Assembly: GCA_963834015.1 (NCBI GenBank)
Contig: CAWIAG010000003.1
Span: 248,001-312,000, forward strand
DNA: 64,000 bases
From: FEN-1297 sp963834015
GTDB lineage: Bacteria; Bacteroidota; Ignavibacteria; Ignavibacteriales; Ignavibacteriaceae
Direction: 5' to 3'
The notes beneath the pieces are model-generated. The model ran no database searches. It was not told the DNA's origin and worked only from the letters and a program-made list of their open reading frames with translations. Shown one piece after another: positions 40,591 through 48,432 of the stretch. The position numbers were made by a program, and so were the translations under genes. The stretch's first letter is position 1, and the number at the start of each line of letters is the position of its first letter.

Positions 40591-41692
40591 ATGTATGAAG
40601 AAGAAATAAAAAAGCTGAATATACTTAGAGAAAGAATTGTGAATTTAAGAGGTTATCTTTGACGTCGAAAATAAAGATTCTAAAGTAAGAGACCTTCAGC
40701 ATAAAACTACCGAGCCGTCATTTTGGAATGATCAGATGGAGGCGCAAAAAACTCTGCTGGAAATTAAAACTTTACAGACATGGGTCGACCTCTGGAAAAA
40801 TGTGGATACTCAGGCACAGAACCTTGATGAATTAATCCAGTTGGCACAAATAGAGAATGATGAATCGTTTGCTAAAGAAATTCAAAATGAACTTGATTCA
40901 TTAAGCTCTGCAATTGAAAATGCCGAATTCAAAAATATGCTTAGCGGTAGAGATGATGAAAGAAATTGTATCCTTACTATCCACTCAGGCGCCGGTGGTA
41001 CTGAAGCCCAGGACTGGGCCGAAATGCTTATGCGGATGTACCTGCGATGGGGCGAACAAAACGGATTCAAAATGTCTATGGTTGATATCCTTGAAGGAGA
41101 TGGTGCAGGTATAAAAAGCGTTACTATTGAAGTTGAAGGGGAATTTGCCTACGGCTATATGAAAGCTGAAAACGGTGTGCACCGGCTTGTTAGAATTTCT
41201 CCTTTTGATGCAAATAAAAGAAGGCATACCTCCTTTGCCTCCGTATTTGTTATCCCCGAAATTGATGACACTATCGTCATAGATGTTAATCCTGCCGATT
41301 TAAGAGTTGATACTTACCGTTCCGGCGGAAAAGGCGGACAAAATGTAAACAAAGTTGAAACCGCAGTAAGGATTACCCATATTCCCACGGGGACCGTAGC
41401 CGCATGTCAGAGTGAGAGGTCTCAACTGCAAAACAGGAATAATGCAATGAAGCTTCTTAAATCAAAGCTCTATCAAATTGAAAAAGAAAAACAGGAAGCC
41501 GAATTGGATGAAGTTGAGAAAGGTAAAATGAAAATAGAGTGGGGAAGTCAGATTAGATCCTATGTTTTTCATCCTTATAATATGGTAAAGGACCATCGTA
41601 CTGATGAAGAAACATCTGATGTTCAGGGCGTTATGGATGGAAATCTTAATAAATTTATAAAAGCGTACCTGCTAAAGTTCAGCCAAAATTAA
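40591..41692 (+). CDS. prfB: Peptide chain release factor 2, with programmed +1 frameshift
   Basis: RF2 releases the peptide at UGA and UAA. Frame 1 encodes 23 residues (MYEEEIKKLNILRERIVNLR GYL) and meets an in-frame UGA at 40660-40662 in the classic CTT-TGA-C slip site. A +1 shift gives GYL-DVENKDSK and continues to 41692, for about 366 residues, the family length. The SPF stop-codon motif (RISPFDANKRR) and the GGQ motif (SGGKGGQNVNKVE) are present. An AGAGG-like internal ribosome site lies upstream of the slip site, as in other prfB genes. Regulation is autogenous: low RF2 favours frameshifting. Confidence 0.96.
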
Positions 41693-41727
41693 GCATTAGA
41701 AATTATTTCTGATAAATAAATATTTGA

Positions 41728-41850
41728 AGTAACCCCGGGTTTTAACCGGAGTTACAATAAATATTTAAAGTACCCCCGGCATTTATGCCGGGGTATAATA
41801 AAGTCACCTCAAACTCAGGACTTTAGTCCATTATAATTTCATTTTTTAGT
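41728..41850. repeat. Dispersed palindromic repeat between prfB and the MGMT-like gene
   Basis: Contains AACCCCGGGTTTTAACCGG, a perfect hairpin CCCCCGGCATTTATGCCGGGG and AGGACTTTAGTCCATTATA (41818-41836), the last also found exactly at 20171. It likely belongs to the same palindromic family as the elements at 20.1, 30.4 and 44.3 kb. Confidence 0.55.
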
Positions 41851-41886
41851 TAATACAAATTATTACTGACTAATTAATTTCACCTT

Positions 41887-42273
41887 ATGAAAAAACCTGT
41901 TCCCAAAACAACCAAAAAACGCAAACAGGACGACTTCTTCGACCGTGTTTATAAAGTTGTAGCAAAAATACCTTATGGAAAAGTTACAACATTTGGTGAT
42001 ATAGCTGAAGTTTGCGGCATAAGATCGGCAGCAAGGACCGTTGGCTGGGCGCTTAATGGTACTAAAGATTCCGGACTGCCCTGCCACCGTGTTGTTAACC
42101 GGTTTGGGGCATTGACAGGGAGGCATCACTTTGGTGACCACAACCTGATGGAAGACTTATTAAGATCAGAGGGAGTGGAATTTGATAAAGACGGATGTGT
42201 TATTATGGATAAATATTTGTGGAAACCTGATAAAACAAGACGAAAGAAAGCAGTCCCCCAAAAGAAAAAATAA
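41887..42273 (+). CDS. Single-domain MGMT-like protein with intact PCHR active-site motif
   Basis: 128 residues corresponding to the C-terminal DNA-binding domain of O6-alkylguanine-DNA alkyltransferases (FDRVYKVVAKIPYGKVTTFG, CGIRSAARTVGWAL). The motif GLPCHRVVNR keeps the alkyl-acceptor Cys. Alkyltransferase-like (ATL) proteins of similar length usually have Trp there (PWHR). It could therefore be a minimal alkyltransferase or a regulator of alkyl-lesion repair. The highly basic N terminus (KKPVPKTTKKRKQ) and C terminus may assist DNA binding. It is followed by hairpins, one with a T run, at 42302-42318 and 42360-42394. Confidence 0.88.
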   Translation: MKKPVPKTTKKRKQDDFFDRVYKVVAKIPYGKVTTFGDIAEVCGIRSAARTVGWALNGTKDSGLPCHRVVNRFGALTGRHHFGDHNLMEDLLRSEGVEFDKDGCVIMDKYLWKPDKTRRKKAVPQKKK

Positions 42274-42301
42274 ATTATAAAAGTATAATCTTTTTTATAC
42301 A

Positions 42302-42318
42302 GCGAAACACCGTTTCGC
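42302..42318 (+). terminator. Short hairpin after the MGMT-like gene
   Basis: GCGAAAC / ACC / GTTTCGC, a perfect 7-bp stem 28 bp after the stop codon. The T run of a standard terminator is missing, so the next hairpin may be the actual stop. Confidence 0.4.
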
Positions 42319-42334
42319 CATCTCCATAAACGGG

Positions 42335-42603
42335 CACAATCATCCAACTTTAAATATAACTCCAAGGTTTGGCCTAATCCTTGGAGGTTTTTTTTCACAT
42401 CAGTCAACTTCGTTCAACTATAAAAGTCGTTCGTGGAATTCGTCCTAATTAGTGTAATTTTTCCATTACTCGACTTCATTCAACTCTAAAAAGACAACCT
42501 CCGAGGCTTGGCCTCATCCTCGGAGGTTTAGCGCCACAACCAGTCAACTTAATTCAACTCAAAATGGTTATCTTCCGACGACGAAGATATATGATGCCCA
42601 AAT
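42335..42603 (-). CRISPR. Decayed leader-distal end of CRISPR array 1
   Basis: Four degenerate repeat copies (starting near 42335, 42395, 42460 and 42533) continue the 60-73 bp periodicity outward from the intact array and lose identity with distance. Between them lie two hairpins with the same loop (TTGGCCTcAT): 42360-42386 and 42498-42526. The first is followed by T residues on the plus strand and may end MGMT transcription. The older, trailer end of an array normally accumulates such mutations. Confidence 0.8.
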
Positions 42604-43630
42604 GTCACAATCAGTCGACTTCATTCAACTCTGAAAAGCAGGTCTGACGCGTACTTCGGTGTTATCGCTCGCCGTGAGTCACAATCAGTCGACTTCATTC
42701 AACTCAAAAAAGAGATAATGAAGGTGGTATTATTAGTGATTATCATTTATTGTCACAATCAGTCGACTTCATTCAACTCTAAAAAGCTTCATAGATCGTT
42801 TGTTGAAAAAAAATTCGGACAGAGAAGGTCACAATCAGTCGACTTCATTCAACTCTAAAAAGATAAAGCTGAAGCTAAAGCTTTATTAGCTAAATGTCAC
42901 AATCAGTCGACTTCATTCAACTCTAAAAAGGTTGCGAGAGAAGATTTAAGAAGCAGGGGCTTGGAGTCACAATCAGTCGACTTCATTCAACTCTAAAAAG
43001 CACAATGATTGATAATTTAATAATAGACCTGAATAATTCGTCACAATCAGTCGACTTCATTCAACTCAAAAAAGATTTATCCATTATTTTTGGGTTGTTA
43101 CAATACGTCACAATCAGTCGACTTCATTCAACTCTAAAAAGATGACATAGCTTATTATGGAACTGGCAATCAAGGTGTCACAATCAGTCGACTTCATTCA
43201 ACTCTAAAAAGACTTGGATCATTTATTACCGTAAAGCAGTGCGATGTCACAATCAGTCGACTTCATTCAACTCTAAAAAGAACGATTCTGTAAACACATA
43301 CTGGCAGTTAAAAGGTCACAATCAGTCGACTTCATTCAACTCTAAAAAGCTCCTGGTTTTTTATAAGGAGGCATCGTATCAAGTGTCACAATCAGTCGAC
43401 TTCATTCAACTCTAAAAAGAAGTACAGAATGTAATTGAGAGTAATAATGGTAAGTCACAATCAGTCGACTTCATTCAACTCTAAAAAGTTAAAACGGGCT
43501 CCTCTCCAAAATGAAGTGTAAGTCACAATCAGTCGACTTCATTCAACTCTAAAAAGAAATGTTATTGCTATAGCTAAGCAGATTAAGTTAAATAAGTCAC
43601 AATCAGTCGACTTCATTCAACTCTAAAAAG
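42604..43630 (-). CRISPR. CRISPR array 1: 15 intact 35-bp repeats
   Basis: Fifteen near-identical 35-bp repeats (plus strand begins GTCACAATCAGTCGACTT, ends AACTCTAAAAAG) start at 42604, 42678, 42752, 42828, 42896, 42966, 43040, 43107, 43177, 43247, 43315, 43385, 43454, 43522 and 43596, with 14 unique spacers of 32-41 bp. The leader lies to the right, so transcription is on the minus strand. In crRNA orientation the repeat folds as AGUUGA-AUGAAG-UCGACU and ends in AUUGUGAC, the expected 8-nt handle left by Cas6. The most distal repeat has GAAAAG instead of AAAAAG; the repeats at 42678 and 43040 read AACTCAAAAAAG. Confidence 0.98.
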
Positions 43631-43942
43631 AGTTCTATATATAAGTTATTATAATATAATAAATTTCAGGCCCATTTTACATACCTCAGCACTTTTTAAA
43701 GGAACTCAGTCTCAAAATTTTCAAAGAACGGTTTTTCACCCTGCTTAATTTAATAAATCATAAGCAATTGCAGCTATGCATAACTTAGCTTTTTAAATAA
43801 ACATAACAAGTAACTATTTTATAACAATTTGCATAGATATTTTCCGGAATTCCGGCTGCACTTTTTTTTGCTGATATTTTCTACGTTTATTGCCAAAGAT
43901 TAAGAGGCTTAAGTAAATCTATATCGGATTATGCCACGTTTA
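43631..43942 (-). promoter_or_regulatory. Leader of CRISPR array 1
   Basis: The first ~60 bp next to the array (AGTTCTATATATAAGTTA...) match the flank of array 2 at 50235 almost exactly, identifying both as leaders. A motif CATACCTCAGC-CTTTTTAAA near the array recurs about 100 bp further out in weaker form (43778). The leader is very AT-rich and should hold the array promoter and integration signals. It separates the array from cas2. Confidence 0.8.
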
Positions 43943-44218
43943 TTAAAAAACTCCGAATCCTTCCGACGCAATTGTTTTTGTAAATTTACCTATATTTATT
44001 GCCTTATCGTAACAATCATTACATACCGGGTATATCCTTATATTTCCATCTTCGTCAATCAGGTTTGCAAGTTCTTTAACAAGCTTGCTGATATTTTTTG
44101 ACGGAAGCCTGCATTCAAAAACCGATTCCTGAACCCTTTCACCAAAACCCTCAAGAAATGCTGAAACTTTCAGCCTTTGTTTATTATCCGGTATATCGTA
44201 GGTTATTATATATATCAT
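43943..44218 (-). CDS. cas2: CRISPR-associated endoribonuclease-fold protein Cas2
   Basis: 91 residues with the ferredoxin fold of Cas2. It begins MIYIITYDIPDNKQR with the conserved Asp in YDI, followed by FGERVQESVFECRL and a C-terminal strand region containing IRIYPVCNDC. Cas2 dimers bridge Cas1 dimers in the spacer integrase. It lies downstream of the Cas6-RT-Cas1 gene on the same strand, separated by a 327-bp gap that holds a palindromic repeat, so it may need its own promoter. Confidence 0.96.
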   Translation of the reverse strand: MIYIITYDIPDNKQRLKVSAFLEGFGERVQESVFECRLPSKNISKLVKELANLIDEDGNIRIYPVCNDCYDKAINIGKFTKTIASEGFGVF

Positions 44219-44277
44219 TGTTTATTAAAATTAAATCACCACTTTACAATTACCTAATATTTATCCAAATTAAATTT

Positions 44278-44425
44278 AAAATAGCCCCGACTTTCAAGTC
44301 GGGGTGATGTGTCCCTCCACTAATTACAGGGCTTTAGCACATTAAAGTATCTATTGTGGCTAAAGCCAATTCTATTGTGAACTTTTATCCCCGACAAAAA
44401 TGTCGGGGCTATTTTAAAAATTAAC
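44278..44425. repeat. Palindromic element between cas2 and the RT-cas1 gene
   Basis: A roughly 145-bp element bounded by related GC hairpins in opposite orientation (AGCCCCGACTTTCAAGTCGGGG on the left, CCCCGACAAAAATGTCGGGG on the right), with GGGCTTTAGC..GGCTAAAGCC inside. It resembles the other elements at 20.1, 30.4 and 41.7 kb and carries no ORF. It interrupts the adaptation operon, which suggests a later insertion. Confidence 0.55.
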
Positions 44426-44545
44426 TCATTTAATAATGCTCTTTCTATTTGTGAGAGTTCAGTTTGTTACTGTAATAAAAACATTTGAATATATGTATTT
44501 CCCTATACAATCCAGTTGCACTATAATTATTTAGACAGCAGTAGA

Positions 44546-47440
44546 TTACCTCGTAAGCAGAGGTTGATATACTTTTATCCTGTCTTTTAACAGGTCAAGC
44601 AACTGGTTTGCTTTAAGGTAAAAATAATTAAAATAAGTAATGTTTTCGTCCGAACCGGGCGGAATAAAAGTTTCGTTAAGGCGCTGCTCCATCTGCCGGA
44701 TTAATTTTATCCTTGCGTCATTGTTCATTGAACAGGGGTACCTGCCGTCCTTGTTGAATGTAAAATCTTCGGGTTTTATTATATTCCGGTTGATAATATA
44801 CAGTATCCTGCTTTCCGCAATAAACCTGAACTCTTCCACTAGGTCGCTTGCAAGGGCAGGGTATCTGCCCCTTGAAATATGATAAAAACCAATGTCCGGG
44901 TTTAACCCTGTTACCTGGATCGCAGTAGCAATATGGTTAAACAATACCATGTAGCAAATTGACAGCATACAATTAATAGGATCATTAGGAGGATGTTTTA
45001 CCCTTCCATCAAATTTCCATTCGCCGGGTAATAATTTACCGTATGCTTCAAAATAAACCGCAGAAGCTTTGCCTTCTATACCTCTTAAAGTATCTATAGA
45101 CGTGCAATCCTTTGCGGCTTCAATAGATGAATTTAATATGCCTGTTATACCATTACCGTCGTTTTCTTTTTTAGATAATAATGATACGCAATTGTGAATC
45201 TTTGCCGACACAATTTGTTTTGCAAATTGAAGCGAGAATTCTTCATCTTCCGCCATTCGCTGCTGCCTGAGCCAATACTTGTAGTTCTTTGGTTCATAAG
45301 GAACGCTTAGGTACAGCCTTCCGCTGAGATTTGCAAAATACACAGGTATCCTGTTCAGGTTTAATTTAACAACCGCAGCAAAAGTAATTTTTACGGTGCC
45401 CATAAACACGAGGGAAAGGATTTGCTCAAAAGGAAACTTTCTTTCTTCGCCCTTAGGATTTTCGATATCCTTAATTACCAATGTATCACCTTCAAACCTG
45501 ACGGCATGGGTTGCGCCGTTAACATAAAGAGGATAGTTATTTTTTCTGCCGGAGCCGCTTATACCGGTAAGCCTTGAAACGGCAATTTTATTTATTTGCG
45601 GCCTTCCGGATTTTCTTATTTGCTCCACAGGTTTCACTTCTGAAGGCTCTAAATGCATCAGCCAATTTTTATCAAGCGCGTCTCCCGGTATCTCAACTCT
45701 CTTTGTAATTAATTCACTTTCATCACCAGGTTTTCCCGCGATGCAAGCAGATATTGCTTTTCCGTCCCTGTAATCTTGAGTCGGAGCCTGTAAAGAGGTT
45801 CCTACCCTCGTAAATGAGTTTTCATCGGTTGAATTATTAAATAAAATACCGAGGTACTGAAAGCCGTGATCGAAATTATCGGTTTCGGTTTTATCCGGAT
45901 TCAATTCAAGATGTAACTTTTCAAGAGCTGATTTTGCCGTTTCAATTGCATCTTCTATTTCTGTTTTTGAACGGCAAAGGATTAATATATCATCTGTATA
46001 TCTAACTAACCTGAATTTTTCTTCCAGCATCTCATCGAATTCATCAAGATAAAGGTTAGCCAGGATGGGGGAGATTACTGCACCTTGCGGAAGCCCCCGG
46101 TCTCTTATTATAATCCTGCCGTCAAAATAAACCGGCTGACTTACCCATTCCTCTAAAATTTTCAGTACCGGGTCTTTATGAAAAAGAATATCAAGTTTGT
46201 TAAAAAGGATATTCCAATCTACATTATCAAAAAAGGATTCAATATCTGTTTTAACGGCAAACTTAAATCCTTCCTGCTTTGCTTTTAAGATGGTTTTAGC
46301 CGCGCTTATTCTTGATATTCCTTTACGGTATGCAAAAGAACTGTCTTCAAGAAGCCTGTCGATAGCAGGCATAATAATATTACTAACTGCCTTTTGGAGG
46401 ACCCTGTCCCTGAATTCCGGAACGGCAAGCGACCTTGTACCGCCGCTTTTCTTTGGAACATTGCAGCCCGTTAAACGTGAAGGCATATATTTATTTTGAA
46501 GCGCATTTGCGGAAAGTATTTTGATATTGTTTTCAAGATCATTTTCAAACTCTTCCTCTTTATGATTGCATGGGTAGTCGGCTGATTTATGAATTAACCC
46601 GTAAGCTTCTGTTATATTTTCAAGCGCCGCAGATTTTTCTAAGTAATTCTCTACATGATTCACTAATGGAATCTTTTCCGGGCTGCTTTCAATGATATAT
46701 TTCCCAAAGCCGAAACTGCTGTTCCTGCCTGCGTGAATATACTGGCCGAGCCATAAAATATTGGGCCAGAACCCGTCAAGCTCACTATTGAATTTAACGC
46801 TGCCTATAACACCGCCTATAGTTTCGTTCTGCGAAGGGACATCCACCCACATCAAATTCTTGTGTAACAGATTGCAGGCAGGGATGTGAGGCGTGTTTTT
46901 ATTTGGAAGTTTAATATTAAAATAAGCTGCGAGATCCTGCACGCGGTAATAAAGCCTTTCTAAAAAATATTCGGGGTCAAAAAATGAAGGATCAAAAAAT
47001 GATTTTCCCTTTTCTTTTTTACGCCGGGAATGCCTGAGAGGAGCAAGAAATCTTAATTCAATTTCACCGCTTAAATTTCCGGGTACGGTATTTATTACAT
47101 CCACCTCCGAAATATCATTTAATGAATAGAAGGATGATATATTGCCGTTTTCAGCTTTTTCCAAAATTCCCGCAAGTGAACCTTTTAAATCCGTTATACT
47201 TACCGGGCTGCTGCCGATTATTGTTAGTCCGAAATTATAAAGATCATTTTGATGATAATTTATAAAGCCGGACTCGGCAGGATACAGCAATACATCGAGC
47301 CCCAGCGGGTGCTTATCGAATAAGCTACAGCATAAACTGTAGATATGCATACCGTGATAAAAGGGGAAGGTGCAGTCCTTTTTTAACTTAAGCTGCACCT
47401 TATACACCGTCACAGGAATATTTAATATTTCAGTATTCAT
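44546..47440 (-). CDS. Cas6-reverse transcriptase-Cas1 fusion protein
   Basis: 964 residues in three parts. The N-terminal RAMP/Cas6-like domain (about 1-255) has a Gly-rich loop at 238-247 (GRNSSFGFGK) and His29 as a candidate catalytic residue. The RT domain (about 300-540) has Asp399 in VKTDIESFFDN, GLPQGAVISPILANLYLDE and RYTDD (481-484), where Thr replaces the usual Ala of YADD. Cas1 (about 615-964) has Glu789, His854 and acidic DLVEE as the metal site. Cas6-RT-Cas1 fusions occur with type III systems and acquire spacers from RNA by reverse transcription. No other cas6 gene is present, so this N-terminal domain is the probable crRNA-processing enzyme for both arrays. Confidence 0.95.
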   Translation of the reverse strand: MNTEILNIPVTVYKVQLKLKKDCTFPFYHGMHIYSLCCSLFDKHPLGLDVLLYPAESGFINYHQNDLYNFGLTIIGSSPVSITDLKGSLAGILEKAENGNISSFYSLNDISEVDVINTVPGNLSGEIELRFLAPLRHSRRKKEKGKSFFDPSFFDPEYFLERLYYRVQDLAAYFNIKLPNKNTPHIPACNLLHKNLMWVDVPSQNETIGGVIGSVKFNSELDGFWPNILWLGQYIHAGRNSSFGFGKYIIESSPEKIPLVNHVENYLEKSAALENITEAYGLIHKSADYPCNHKEEEFENDLENNIKILSANALQNKYMPSRLTGCNVPKKSGGTRSLAVPEFRDRVLQKAVSNIIMPAIDRLLEDSSFAYRKGISRISAAKTILKAKQEGFKFAVKTDIESFFDNVDWNILFNKLDILFHKDPVLKILEEWVSQPVYFDGRIIIRDRGLPQGAVISPILANLYLDEFDEMLEEKFRLVRYTDDILILCRSKTEIEDAIETAKSALEKLHLELNPDKTETDNFDHGFQYLGILFNNSTDENSFTRVGTSLQAPTQDYRDGKAISACIAGKPGDESELITKRVEIPGDALDKNWLMHLEPSEVKPVEQIRKSGRPQINKIAVSRLTGISGSGRKNNYPLYVNGATHAVRFEGDTLVIKDIENPKGEERKFPFEQILSLVFMGTVKITFAAVVKLNLNRIPVYFANLSGRLYLSVPYEPKNYKYWLRQQRMAEDEEFSLQFAKQIVSAKIHNCVSLLSKKENDGNGITGILNSSIEAAKDCTSIDTLRGIEGKASAVYFEAYGKLLPGEWKFDGRVKHPPNDPINCMLSICYMVLFNHIATAIQVTGLNPDIGFYHISRGRYPALASDLVEEFRFIAESRILYIINRNIIKPEDFTFNKDGRYPCSMNNDARIKLIRQMEQRLNETFIPPGSDENITYFNYFYLKANQLLDLLKDRIKVYQPLLTR

Positions 47441-47605
47441 TCTTTATAATATAATAATTATTTGAATTCAGCTTTCGTTTTTATTCAACCTGAAAATACG
47501 ACCTCCGGGGTTTGGCCTCATCCCCGGAGGTTTAGCGTCACAATCAGTCGACTCCATCCAACTCAAAAAAGTTACGCTGAAACATAAATTCTACTACGAT
47601 GGTAT
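47441..47605 (-). CRISPR. Leader-distal end of CRISPR array 2 with shared trailer hairpin
   Basis: A degenerate repeat (about 47470-47497) is followed by the hairpin CCTCCGGGG / TTTGGCCTCAT / CCCCGGAGG (47502-47530), one repeat with three substitutions (47537-47571) and a 34-bp spacer. The hairpin and the following TTTAGCG-CAC are homologous to 42498-42536 at the same position of array 1, so both arrays share an ancestral trailer end. Confidence 0.75.
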
Positions 47606-48387
47606 GTCACAATCAGTCGACTTCATTCAACTCTTCAGCCAAAAGGCTGATGAGCCTCCGGCTCAGAAAAGTATTACGCTGAATTTGATTTTTACTCAGT
47701 CGACTTCATTCAACTCTTCAGCCAAAAGGCTGATGAGCCTCCGGTTCAGAAAAGTGTTACGCTGAAGTTGATTTTTACTCAGTCGACTTCATTCAACTCT
47801 TCAGCCGAAGGACTGATGAGCCTCCGGCTCAGAAAAGTATTACACTGAATTTGTTTTTTACTCAGTCGACTTCATTCAACTCTTCAGCCAAAAGGCTGAT
47901 GAGCCTCCGGCTCAGAAAAGTGTTACGCTGAAGTTGATTTTTACTTAGTCGACTTCATTCAACTCTTCAGCCAAAAGGCTGATGAGCCTCCGGCTCAGAA
48001 AAGTGTTACGCTGAAGTTGATTTTTACTTAGTCGACTTCATTCAACTCTTCAGCCGAAGGACTGATGAGCCTCCGGCTCAGAAAAGTATTACGCTGAAGT
48101 TGATTTTTACTCAGTCGACTTCATTCAACTCTTCAGCCAAAAGGCTGATGAGCCTTCGGCTCAGAAAAGTGTTACGCTGAAGTTGATTTTTACTCAGTCG
48201 ACTTCATTCAACTCTTCAGCCAAAAGGCTGATGAGCCTCCGGCTCAGAAAAGTGTTACGCTGAAGTTGATTTTTACTCAGTCGACTTCATTCAACTCTTC
48301 AGCCGAAGGGCTGATGAGCCTCCGGCTCAGAAAAGTATTACACTGAATTTGTTTTTTACTCAGTCGACTTCATTCGACTCTGAAAAG
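47606..48387 (-). repeat. Nine 83-bp tandem units derived from a CRISPR repeat, with inserted double hairpin
   Basis: Units of exactly 83 bp start at 47614, 47697, 47780, 47863, 47946, 48029, 48112, 48195 and 48278, ending in a truncated repeat at 48361-48387. Each contains the repeat core CAGTCGACTTCATTCAACTCT and its end GAAAAG, but a 31-nt insertion made of two back-to-back hairpins (TCAGCC-AAAA-GGCTGA and TGAGCC-TCC-GGCTCA) separates them. In all units but the first, the first 8 bases GTCACAAT (the crRNA handle) are missing. A near-constant pseudo-spacer (TGTTACGCTGAAGTTG...) fills the rest. Two types alternate as A-A-B three times (B has CCGAAGG in place of CCAAAAGG), giving a 249-bp higher-order repeat. 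Confidence 0.95.
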
Positions 48388-48432
48388 TCTTTAACTTCTA
48401 TTATCCTCTCCCAAATCCAGGCGAATACGAGT

